Below are positions 11,764 to 23,545 of a stretch of DNA of 64,000 nucleotides, in pieces; the first letter of the stretch is position 1; each line of letters opens with the position of its first letter. The position numbers and the translations under genes are program-made. The notes below the pieces were generated by a model, which made no database searches, was not told the DNA's origin, and saw only the letters and a program-made list of their open reading frames with translations. The stretch comes from Oxyruncus cristatus (Eukaryota; Chordata; Aves; Passeriformes; Cotingidae). Location of the stretch: the NCBI GenBank assembly GCA_013399855.1, contig VXAY01002115.1, forward strand, positions 721,495 to 785,494, in the 5' to 3' direction.

Positions 11764-14700
11764 TCGCTCACTGTAATACTTGATGCACAACATTTAATCC
11801 TGTGTTTATTGTGCTCACTTTCTCTTCGGTGCAAAGGAATTTCCACATCTTGCCTTCTATTTACAGATATGGTAGATCCGGGAAGCAGAAACTTAGGGGT
11901 GAGTGTGTGTGTTTTTCCGCTATGTTAGTAACTGGAGGAAGTGGGAAGGTGTTTTGAATTCGCTCTGAATACCTGTTTTAGTTTTTCAATAAAAACACTG
12001 TACATGTGACTACCTTGACAGCTAAGGCAGAAACAGCCCTCGCTCTGTTTGTTTATGAGTCTTGCGATTTCTTCTGTTTCAGCTTTCAAAAATATATTGA
12101 GAGCTGAATGTCCCAAAGATAAACGAGAAATACTGAGGCGTGAAAATACTTCTAGCTTAGCCATTCTGCTACTGAAACTTCTCTGAATGAGGAGCAACAC
12201 CTTTATTTTGAATAGAGTACTGTTGTTATAAGAACAAAAGCCTTTTTGGCCAACTTTCTTCTCTTGAGTTGCCCCCAGACTTAGAAGTAAACACTTCTAT
12301 TTGAAAATTCTGCTCCAGACACACAGACCAGGCCTGAGAGTTTGACCTGTCTTCTTTCACTTAAACTTTCATGGATTTTTTACCTCACCACTCATACCTT
12401 TAACTTGGGCATCAATATTTTTTATTGTTTTGTCTTGGCAAGTGAAGGAATCAGCCCCCTCTGTGGAGCTGGTAACTTTGATCTGGTGTATCTGCCGTCC
12501 CCTTTTGTCTGTTTGGGCTGCGCCTCTGCTTGCCTTTGTTGTTTTTTTTCCAAACCATGAAATATTGAGATAAAATGACTGAATCAAGGCAGGAGTCTTT
12601 AAGGGCAAAACCCAATAAATTGTCTACATTATGGGAAAGCACTTTAAGGACCTGACAACTTATTAATCATAAAGGGGAAGACTCTGAGTGCAGCTTCTCC
12701 TCATTAACGGAGGTTTGCTCTCTAATAGCATTTAGAAGTTTGTTTTACCCTGTCTCGGTGAGAAGAAAAGCCAGCTTTAACAATTCTGTCTCCCTCAGCA
12801 GTGCATTTGAATTTTTGTTGCCTCCCTTCGGCGTGCTGGTCAGAGGTCAGGGAGAGCAGGATTAGTTGACCTGTGTTGACAGAGCGGGTGATGGATGAGC
12901 AGAGCACAATGCAGAGCCTGTTTGCGGCACGGTGGCAGCGGTGCACACGCAGCCTTACACCTGCGCCGAGCCGAGAGAGAGCATCTCCTCTGTACTGCTC
13001 TGCTAAACCACCACTGGTTTATAAAGGCTTGCACATTGTCCTGTGCTTGTTCCAAGAGTAAGAGACTAGCCATTTGCTTTTTATTGATAGGATTTAGGAG
13101 ACACTGAGGCTTAGTGTAGTAAGGTCAAATGGTTCAAATTTTGAGTAATTACTGCAGATCGCACGAAAGAATTATAGAGCAGTGTTAAGGAGCACATCTT
13201 GTGTGAAGAATTGGACTTTACATCCCCCAAAACTTCCACCCTTGGTTATTCCTCTTCTGCTTATGATGATTTTCTTAATACTGGTGACACTTTTTTCAGG
13301 GGTAGGAGGGGTAATAGAAGTAGCCCTGCAGGTCTGCTGCTGTGATTGATGAAGTAAATACACCATCCTGCAGTTTATGTCTTTCCAAGAGCAAAAAAAT
13401 TTAGTTTGATGCTTCAAATGGACTCAGAGGAATAGCATAAGCTTTGTGGAAACCCGTGTTTTGGAGAGTCTACGTGACCACTAATCCAGTTCCAGTTCAG
13501 ACTTCTTTTCAAGTGGATCGGCGCCGGCTGAGCTGTCAGTCAGGACAGGCTTTTGGAGGGGAACCAACGAGCTCTCCGCTTCTCTTTCTCCTCCTCATTA
13601 GCAGTGAAAATCATTCATCATAACCAGGAGCGTGGAAGCAGCAGTGGCAAATCTTGTAGGAGTATCTGCATCCTCTGAGTGGTGCAGCCAGGTTACACAC
13701 CGAGGCAAGGGGTGGGTCGAGCTTTGAGCCACTGGAGGCGTCCAGTGTAGATATGAGAGGTTGTGCAGGTCCACTGGCCACAAACCACTGTGCTGGGGCT
13801 TCACAGCAACTGCAGCCTTGATTACAGCCCATTAGTGAGAGTCATAACCCTGAAAGATATGTCAGGCTGGGGTAAAGTCAGACCTGGCAGGGCTCAGTGC
13901 ATCAGGCTAGCTGGGTTGATCTCAGTGGTTACAAGGCAGGGATTTGACACTGATGGCACGAAAATTAGTTTGGGAATCAATATTTCAATTAAAATTAAAC
14001 AAGCTCAGAAATTAAAACAGCTGCACTCACATTACTGTGAGCTACAAGAGTTGCGGGGGTTCCCCAAGCAGATGTAACAGAGTTTGTTTCTTTACTTTTA
14101 ATAGCATTACTCATACTGTGTATCCACCAGTTTTACTGAGGCAGCCATTCACTTTGCACTTTTACTCTTTGAGGGAGGGGGAAGTAGCAGTGCATGGATA
14201 CAGTGAGCCTGGCATTGACTTGAGGAACATACAAAAATGGCAGTGTGTAAAAATACCCTGCAACATGTCTTCATGTACAGCAGGGCTGGGAGGTCGAGAT
14301 TGCTCTTGTATGACTGAGTCAGGAAAATCAGTTCAGTCAACGCATGGACTCCTCCTAGAACTTCAGGAATGTCCAGGCACAACAGCAGACTGCAAAGCAA
14401 AGCTGCCAACCTGCCGTGGACACCAGCAACTAACTCAGAACCATATTAAGGATGGTTCCTTGTGTCTATTTTGTTGACTTTTGCTAACTGTGTCCCCTTT
14501 TCAACAGCCAGAATGTCACATCATGCCCGTCATGAATTTGACATCTCTGAGCTGCTAAATCACTGTTAGAAATGAAACTCAAGGTTTTAAATCCAGCTGC
14601 TGACAATACTTTCCTTTGCCACCTCTTAGTAACTGAGATATCACCGTGTTTTTTTGAGTGTGAAAAATAACAGCTGCTTTGTCACTACCAGTTAAATACT

Positions 14701-17700
14701 GATGGGGATGAACCAACACATGGATTACATTTTAAAAATACCATTTCTGCTTCCATTTACGTGTTATTTTGTGTGAGAGCATTAATTAAATTGGAAGATG
14801 TTTTCAAGAAACAGGAAAAGCATTGTGGTGGGCTCTGTGGAAAGGGAGCACTGGCCTGGCTAGTAACTGGGGAAGAGCAGTTTTCAAACTCCAACACAAT
14901 TTACACAGCTATTTATCCAAGTCAAGGGTCTATAATCAAAACTTCCTTGTAGGTGACACTCACACTAATTTAAACAACTCTAGATACATAATTTAGATGC
15001 AATTCAAAAGAGAGTTTAAAGTCAGGTTAATCAGCCTTGGCAACAGTTTAGTGTCTTTTTCTGAATGTTGTCTTGAATCACTTCCATCAGCCAAAGTCCT
15101 ACAAGAGATGTTTGTTTTTTTCCCATGTCACAGTGACGTGGCTGCTGCCCTGAGAGAGTCTGCATGTGGTGGGATTGGGTGGCTGATCTGGAGTCAAGAC
15201 AAGAGATGTGTCCCAGTCTGCAAAGGCCCTCGTGTAGCCATATTTTGTAGCAATTAATCTATTGCTGACAATGGATAATTAGTGTGGCTTTAACCATTTT
15301 CAGAAGGAGAAAATTGTTTCCCATTAATAGTTTTGATCTTGTCCTGGAAAACTGATATGGCTTTGACCCACATAATTCTTGCCCCTGCTGATGACACAGT
15401 CTTATTGCTATGGATGTTGTCATTTTGGCTATGTCATGATTGCTGTCCAGCTCTTATGCAGTCATCTTTAATACCCCATTTGAATAAGATAATTTTAAAG
15501 GCCATTTTCTACTTGGCAATAGGGTAATATGAAATCCTAGGCTACAGGCCCTTGGATATACGTACATGTAGGTGCATACACAGCTGCACATTTAGTAACC
15601 TTGGATGCAATCGTAGCTTCACACAAGCAAATTCACACTGCCTTTCCTGGAACCCAAATTTCACCTTTTAATAGGAGGTAATTAAAATCAAAGGCTACTG
15701 AGTGAAACACAAGCTTGACCTTACATGGTTTCCCAGTGCGAATGATAAGCAACAATGACCATAGTTCCACATCAGTGCACATTATTAGAACTCACAGAGG
15801 AAGCCTTTAAGGTGTAGTTAAGTTAAAACTGAATATGAATGCCAACTTGCCTTGATGCAAACGTGGACACTGTATAAGTAGAAGTGGAAAAAACTACTCA
15901 TATTTACAAGATTGAAGTGCTTATTCTGATAATGACCATTTTCACTTCTGAAGATTTAGTATTATCGTATCCTCAAAAGACCCAAGTTTATTACCAGAAA
16001 TTGAAAAGAAGTTAAAATAATAAATAAATTGATCCTTTTTTCATAGACCCAACTTCTTATCAATAGGAGTTCTGCCAGCCTTTTTGTTAAGTCATTTGTA
16101 TTTTTTTGCAACAGTTTTTCTTTTCATAGGTTACCTCTCTTTTAATAAAACCTGTAGTGGATCTCATGTGAAGGAGTATGATTCATGACTGAGGGAGACA
16201 CTGGGGGGCATAAGTTCCTGGAAAAATTGGATGGGTTTTCCTGCCTCTCACGGTTGTGAGTGGATAACTGCTATTTAGATTCTGTCATGTCTGTAGTTGC
16301 CAGCGTAAATAATCTCTGCTTCCAAGAAGTAAATTTCATGATACACTTTCGTCTTTGGAAGGCCCAATGTACAAGTTGCATTTTTTTTTTATAACAGAGC
16401 TCCTGTTATACATATATCATTGGTTTTAGAGAAAACGCTATTCCCTCTGACATTTGTGAGGTATCGTCGTGTCATGTCATCAGATCATCAGCTTCATATA
16501 TTATCTTCCCTGGCAAAAATACTGTGTCTATTCAAATGCCAGTGACCACTCCCATAAGAAAAATAAATAAAAATAAATGCCAGAACCGACCATTCTGGGG
16601 AAAGTCTGGAGTATAAGAACCAGTTTTCAAAGGACTTTCTAAGTCAAAGCTGCTAAATCTGTGAATACACTGAATATTATGCATTTTTCACGGGGACAGT
16701 TTAGCAGCTTTTCATCCTACACAAAGTTCAAGAGAAAACTTAGTTCTGGAGACCTCAGAGTGGATTTACTATTTTTCAGTTCTCTTCAAGAACTTGCAGC
16801 TTAGTGGAAGGACTTTTTTTTTTTCATTAAATTAGTGAGGTTTGCTTTTGCTGTAGTCCAAGGAGAGAAGAAGGCACTTCTGTACCACAACTTATCTCAC
16901 CTTGGGGTAAATGACTACATGAGAGTTCTCAAAAAGTGCCTTTTTCTTCGCTGATGGTAAAGGAAGTCTGGACATTAGGATGAGACACAGACACCACATT
17001 AGTCACATCTGAAAATAAGGGAGGTGATGGTCCCTCATGACCATAAATGTGGCTTTTGCTGCCCTGAGGGACATAAAACAGCCCCACAGTGTTGGGTGGA
17101 AATGTGGTCTCTGTGGAGCCAGGTGGACTTTAGCCACTGAGTCCAAATAATAGAATTTATTCTGATATTTCAAGGCACTTGATGTACCTCTGCATCCTGT
17201 TGATGATGATTCTTTGCATCTGTGGTGGTGGTATGGTGTGGAAATCCAGCAATAATTTTCCCTTCCAATTATCACAGTGAATAGCTGTTATAATTATCAC
17301 CTGTAATTTGTTTTGCCTTCTTTGCCTTCAAGACGAAATTGTTGCTGTGGTTGCTGTATTTAATGCATTTGCTGATAATAGTTTGTTTCTCCCACATGTT
17401 GGGTCCATCTGTATTGGAATTTTATTCTACCACAGTAAGTGAGCAGAACCATTACTTACTGATGTCAGATCCCATTTCCAGTGCATCGTTTCACTTCAGC
17501 CACTGTGGATTTTATATCTGTGCTGTATGAACAGTATGTAAGTAGTTTATCCTTTTCTTGAGTGATCAGGACCTCAGAAAAAAAGTCGACACTGTTCTGG
17601 CTTGTCCTTTTCAGCAATGCTTTCTGAAACGGTTTGCCATGTGATTCAGATAGGAATCCGTTGTCGGTAATGATATGCATTTTAAGTCCTTTTTTTCTAC

Positions 17701-18720
17701 ATTATAAACACACATCTGTTCAAAAAAGGAAACGCATTAAACATCCCTCCTAGCATTGGACATATTGATTGAAAATTTGTTCTGAGTAGGCTTAAGTGTC
17801 AGTAATCTTGACAAGTTTTCCAAGAACTGATAAAATGAGTCCTTGTACTGCTGAAATGAATTTTGTGTGGATAGATGTTTATGCTTTTAACATTAAGACA
17901 GCTGCAAGCTGTTCCTGGATAGACAAAGGATAGACAAATCTTCTAGGGATTTTGAGTTTCTTTGGCTATTGGAACTACCTGGGTATTAACCTTCTAACCT
18001 GAAGACACAGTGTCCACAATTGTTGTACAGAAATCTTAGGAATTATTTTCAGTATTAATCACAACAAAATCGTGAATTGATTTTCTTTCTTCGATGTAAT
18101 GTACCAAACTGGGGCACGCCACACCTCAGCAGCAACCTCTAATTCTAGCCATAAGCTGGGTGAAATGAGAGTGAGCTGACGCTTTCCTCAGGGTCCCTTC
18201 TTGCTTCTCAGAGGCTGAGTTGAAGCACTGATCATACAGATAAATAATCACACAGCGAATTGTGGTGCTTGAAATAAATGGGGTCGTTTTGTCTAAAGTT
18301 GTGAGTAAGGATGGATGAACAAAAGGTGGGGGGATCTGCTACAACATAAATGGAGCCTCTGTCCACAGCTGACTACAGCCACAGCGTCCTGATTGTTCAG
18401 CTGAGTGTGCTGGAACCAGAGGTTCACCATTGAACTCCAGCTCCCGAGGTAGTTTCCAGATAAAGCTACAGTAAACATGTGCAAATATATAGGTAGAGTG
18501 AGGTTATGGCTTTTTTGTGTGCACCAAACCCCCTACTCCAGTCCCATCGTCATGATACTGGGTGTATTAGAGGTTGCACATTTGGGGGTGGTATATTTGT
18601 TTTTTAGTGATAAAGGGAGTTTGTTTCAGACTGTGCTGTGGAGATAGTGGGCTGCCAAATTAAAGCAGGAATTCATAAAGGGGTGCAAAATGAGGAGAAA
18701 GGAACAAAAAGAGAATGAGC
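11764..18720. other. gene-free intron stretch
   Basis: No gene is recognised. Frames of 104 codons (13763-14077) and 146 codons (14037-14477) overlap partly, show no domain and are read as chance ORFs. T runs lie at 16381-16390 and 16807-16814. The sequence is otherwise unique and AT-rich, without an identifiable repeat. Confidence 0.55.
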
Positions 18721-18729
18721 GCCTCTTAG

Positions 18730-19060
18730 CTTGGTATTTCTTTAATTTCACGTAAATTTCACTAAGTAAATATGCCTTAAAAGTGAATAAAATTTTATTT
18801 CACTTTAACAAGAGAGTATAAAAGTTAAAAAGGTCACTGTAGTAATAGACTAATCTCAATTACCAGGGCAGCCGGTGAAACCCACAACTCCCACCTAATC
18901 TCATTCGGTGCACACGCAGTGCACCGTTTGATTTCCAACACGGCTAAATGAAATTATAAAGCAGTGTTAAATTTATTAATCATTTAATTAGCTAAATGTT
19001 CCTGCAACTACTCGTGAGATGAATGGCATGTCATTTTCTAATGCAATTTGCCTCTCAGCC
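18730..19060. promoter_or_regulatory. candidate conserved non-coding element with palindrome
   Basis: This AT-rich, repeat-free segment has a perfect 8-bp inverted repeat CGGTGCAC/GTGCACCG with a 5-base loop at 18906-18926. It also has closely packed homeodomain-type sites, including ATTAATCATTTAATTA at 18975-18990. This composition is typical of developmental enhancers. Conservation cannot be tested here, so the call is inference. Confidence 0.35.
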
Positions 19061-20938
19061 AGGCAGGGTCAGGAGGGAAGCTACCGGCATCTTAAATGAT
19101 CTTTTTTATATTGCACCTTCTATTAAGGGACAGTGTGATATCGCTGATTATATTTGAGTCTTGTACACAAGGCCAGGGAGTTTTCTTGTTATAATAACAG
19201 GTTATGTTCAAACCAAAATAAAAATGGTAAGATCCAAGGAGCGAACAATTAACCCATCTGTGACTGTATTTCTCTCTGCGGCTTTGCAAGCCAAATCTTT
19301 TTCATATTTAACAAGCCAGTGAACAGTGTGGGAAACTACACCAGCAGGTATTAAAGCAATGCTCAATCTAGTTTTATTTCTTTAAATTTACTCAGTTGTG
19401 AAGGAATTTGTGGACTGAAAATTCTCCCAATGCCAGGTTAGTGAAAGCCATCTCATTGACTCAGAATTTATTTGCACTGTCCCTATTATTGTAGGGGAAT
19501 CAAAGCCTTTCCTAGTCTGTGCATTCAACAATTGCTCATTTTTGTGAGTTGCTCAGCTGGGATTTTTGGCATGTTTATGTGTGCATGTCACACCAGGTTG
19601 ATAGGATTATAATTTTTTTTTCCTGATGTTTTGTTCTACAATTATTTTTCCACTGCAAAAATTAGTGACAAGTAGGATTCAGCAAATCTGTTTGGATTGA
19701 CACCAGGAGGTGAGCCATGCTGCTTGGAGTGAAGTGTTCCTCAGAAACCTGCAAGTGTGTGGTGGTTGTATAAAGCTGAAGGTGCCCAGTTACAACACGT
19801 AGAAAACAATGATGTTTTAAGGTACTTACTTTTCAAGGTTTATAACAGACTATAAATACATTTGCTTTATGCATTAGGGCTTTGCTTTCAGATCCCTGAG
19901 CATGTCCTCTATGGTAAGCACCTATGGTGAGCTCCAAGCCGATGAGAAGATGCAGTCAGCTTTGTAGATGCTGAGCCCAAAACGGCAGCAACGTGTCAAA
20001 ATATTTGTTCTCTAACCAAAGTTAAATGACACAGCTAAAAATAAAGCAAGAGGACCTAAAGCAGGATGCAGCGGGAGATAATCTTAGCATAAGTGGTAAA
20101 AAAAAGGCTGTCACTTATTATTTATAGCACAGAAACCTGTGTAGACCTCTTGGAAGCAGGGCCCTGTTGGCTCTGAACTTCACAGGCAGCTGATAAATAA
20201 CTGTCCAAAACCCAGATCCACACAACTTAATCATGACTTCGGAGATACAAGTTGTCACCCTTGGTGTTGCACTCAAACCCAGTGCAGGGGTTACCACCAA
20301 GGGGTCGTTCAACTCAGCTTCTAACTCAGCCTCTGAAAGTGTTGTCTAACTCCACTTCAGAAGGAGGACAAGAGCAACCACATTTGCTGAAAGGTTGTTT
20401 TTTAGGAGCCTAATGTTGGATGGGGTAACCCTGACGTATGGTGTTAACTATTTAGGTGTGTTTGAGGCAAAGAGGTGAATCAGAGGGAAACATTTAATTT
20501 CTGATGTTCTGGCCATGTCGGGGACAGTTCTGATCTCATGTTGGAAACAGCCGATGAGTGAGATATTTGTGGGTTTTAGTGTGAAATCCCATAGCACAAC
20601 CCAGCATGTTTGGGAAAACTGTGACACTTGAGCGGACTCAGCCTTTTTCTGAGCCCTATGTACTTTGGTTTTCCTGTGAGCTTTGCAGATAGTGATTTAT
20701 TTGTGAGTTATTTGGGAGACACAAAGTGCACCGCCTTGCAGGGAAAGAGCAAAAGACCAAATGTTGAGGCACAACTTGGGCAGGATAATGTGCTGGAGAG
20801 CTGCTATGCACAGCTTTTCCCCTGGTACCCTGCACCTGCTCTTCATTAGTGCTAATGAATCCAGAAAGTAAAACATTTTGTACTAGTGAGTCATATTGTT
20901 CTCTCTTGGCTGTGACTTCACTGTGGATCAAAATATGT

Positions 20939-20965
20939 AAAAAAAAAAAAAAAAAATTTTTTTTG
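20939..20965. repeat. A19T8 tract
   Basis: Nineteen A followed directly by eight T. It is a self-complementary A/T junction able to form a short cruciform or a rigid, nucleosome-excluding tract. Confidence 0.85.
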
Positions 20966-21586
20966 TAATAGCTTTAATTTCTTTTCCTGGGACACTTTGT
21001 GTCTTGGGATAGGTCACTTAGCACCTATGGGATGTGGGATGGTATCCCATTAACTTCTTTCTCATTAGCAAATCTCCTTTTGATTTAAGCTGGGAGATGT
21101 GGGGCTTCCCTGAGAGCTTTAATTCCCAGCCCACGTGCATTTTATATGTTTTCCACTTCCCTGTTTGTAGAAGATGTATAATCATACTGGGGAAAGTGTT
21201 GCGTAGCTAAATCTCTAGTGCTTGTATAGAACCCAGGGAAGAAACAGAGCTTGTAGGTCAAATTTGTTATTAAAAATTAGAAGTCTTGTCACACAGAAAC
21301 AAGAAAATTTCGAATATGTGTAGATTTTCTTTTTTTTTCCCCTTGTTTTTCTTTTTCTACTAATTTAGGTCAACTACACTCTTGGTCACACCTTTTTGGG
21401 CTGCCCATGGCAGATTTGTATCCTTGTATATTCTCCCAGCTGCACACTACAAAAATCAAAAGTTTAGAAAGCAAGGATCTGCAAATGTGAAGATTTAGTG
21501 GAGAACTGGCCATGTTTTAGAATAGTCTCTGTTCTCCTGAAGGCAAGCTTCCTTATGGCCAGCACTTTATTGCAGGGGTTGTTTCG

Positions 21587-21609
21587 TGTGTGTGTGTGTG
21601 TGTGTGTGT
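21587..21609. repeat. (GT)n microsatellite
   Basis: An uninterrupted run of about eleven GT units, read as HTHTHT in a reverse-strand chance ORF. It is probably polymorphic. Confidence 0.9.
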
Positions 21610-22199
21610 ATGCAGAGCTGTGAATACACACAGCAACTTTGCCTCTGAGCATCTTAAAAAAACACCTCTGATCCATACACTGTCCAGGCCACATTGTGTG
21701 GACATTACCTATTACACACTATGTGTTTATAAAGAGCTTTATTTTCTAAATATTTGGCAAAAAGATCTAGCTAGACACTTCACTGGGAGCACAATACAAA
21801 GCAACATTCTTCTCCTTGTCGGAGTTCAGTGCAGATAAATACAGGCTGCTGGGGCTTCATCCATTGGGTTTCCATTCACATTTTTTTTAACATGTTAAAT
21901 ATTTCTGGTTAACCAGTTAAAACGGAGAGATGAACATGATTGCTTTTAGATTGCAGCTATAACATCAAGTGAATTTTATAATAAGAAGCCTTTTTTTTTT
22001 TTTTTCTCCCCCTGCCGAGCTGCCCTTGTGGCTGCCAGCCTGACTTTGAGGTCCTCATTATTGTGGGTTTAAATGAAGGATGTTCATCCAGGCAGGGCGG
22101 GGGAGGCCAATAGACATCGGTGCCGTTATCTGGTCCTTCTATCAGGCCAAGTGACAGGCTTCTCAGGGAAGAATGCAAAGCTCATGGTGGAGACCTCAG

Positions 22200-22480
22200 C
22201 CTGACACAGAAGGTGACTCCCCTGACTCTAACCTTGAAAGGAAAAAAGTTCCCACTTTATTAAAATGAATTTCGAAAGGGCCGCTCTGACAGCTGCATAA
22301 TTAAATATTGGAGTGTCAGCGATAATTTATTCTGCTCGCATTTGGTGGTCAGAGCCTGCTCACTGTAGGGTCAGCAAGCACAGTGACAGAGCCAAGGATA
22401 CACTGCATTACGGGGCCCTTTACCCGCGCGAGGGAAAGGAGAGACTGTAATTTTTGTTTAAATAGGGAAAACAAGGCAGC
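22200..22480. promoter_or_regulatory. candidate conserved non-coding element (TALE/E-box/homeodomain sites)
   Basis: The segment includes TGACAGCTG (22287-22295), a MEIS/TGIF-type TGACAG overlapping a CAGCTG E-box, followed three bases later by TAATTA (22298-22303). It lacks repeats, open frames and homopolymers. A regulatory role is inferred from motif spacing only. Confidence 0.3.
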
Positions 22481-22658
22481 GAGGAGATGAGTGGGCTGTG
22501 AAGTGCTCTTAGTAGCTGCCTGATAAAAATTGTTGTTAGGTATAACGTCGGAACTTGTGCTGAAACTGCTTTGTCTGGCTGCAGGAGCTGTGATTATTCC
22601 CAGCCTTGCCCCTTCTGGGATCCAGCTCGCCTGCTAGGGCCAGCTCCTGCTTTCTTCT

Positions 22659-22674
22659 CTAACATGCATGTTAG
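22659..22674. repeat. 16-bp perfect palindrome
   Basis: CTAACATGCATGTTAG is its own reverse complement. One such site is expected by chance in about 65 kb, so it carries little weight alone. Confidence 0.6.
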
Positions 22675-23379
22675 GAATAAACCCAGCAACAGTCAATGCA
22701 ATGTGCATCCTCACCCATAAACGTTTCTTTATAAAATTATGTAAATGACCATGAATATGTATGAAGCAAGTTGGAGATAGAGAGTGTAGGGAGTTCACAT
22801 TGATCCTGTTAGCATTCCAAGTGAAACACCAGCCATGAATATTCTTTTCAGAGGGCAGCGGCTGCTGGAAATCAACATCTAACAAGCAGTTTTCCCAGAA
22901 CAAGTTTAAATAAAATGGCTATGTGCCCTTATGCCCAGTCAGAAAGCAAGAAAGGTCACGCCAGGAGCAGGGCTTTCGGCTGATGGGCACCTCCTTTGGA
23001 GGAGGTTGTTGGGACAAGGCTGTCGCTTTTCACTCTTAGATTGCTGGTAATTGAAGCTGACATACCAAAAATATACCCTCTTTGCACACACCAGTCTTTC
23101 AACAAGAGCACATTGCTCACACAAACAAAATAATTTGCAAAGGCATTTCGTTTTTCTCTTGCTTGCCTCAGCTATGCAACACCTATTTTCCACATTTTCT
23201 TTGGAGCTGGCTTGAGTGGATATGTTACTAGAGCTCAGGTTTACTAGTTTTCATCTTAATGTCATGTAGCTTTCAGCATTAGCTTTTACAGAAGAATTTA
23301 CTGAGCTCCTTCAGCACCTTCATAGTTACTGAATGAAAAGCTGACCTTATTATGAAGGATGAATGCTGGTTTTGTGACT

Positions 23380-23545
23380 CAAACACTGGATGTGAACCCA
23401 GTGTCCTCAGCTTAGTTTTTAAACCACCTTTAAACTGTGAGCCAGAAGGTCTTTCTGTGACTCAGTTCCTCATCTGTAAAATGGGAATAACAGTGTGTTT
23501 CATGGGATTGCTGTGAGAATAAATACTTCGGTGTTTATGCTCAGT
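23380..23545 (+). repeat. MIR-like CORE-SINE, forward
   Basis: The segment ctcagttcctcatctgtaaaatggg followed by gggattgctgtgag and aataaat matches the 3' half of MIR (cctcagtttcctcatctgtaaaatgggg ... ttgtgaggat). Upstream gtgaacccagtgtcctc extends the match. MIR-type SINEs predate the split of mammals from birds and reptiles, so this is an ancient and unusually readable copy. Confidence 0.7.

Larger units (their letters stand above)
19061..22200. other. gene-free intron stretch
   Basis: No gene is seen. The stretch contains the A19T8 tract at 20939-20965, a (GT)n microsatellite at 21587-21609 and a T run at 21991-22006. All open frames are under 95 codons. Confidence 0.55.

Noticed and set aside
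14037..14477. 146-codon open frame on +
   Set aside because: No recognisable domain, mixed cysteine/serine-rich composition, overlaps another frame, and lies in the WWOX intron. A frame this long is not surprising in 64 kb of vertebrate DNA.
22659..22674. 16-bp palindrome as a p53-type response element
   Set aside because: Neither half fits the RRRCWWGYYY consensus, and one such palindrome is expected by chance in this length.
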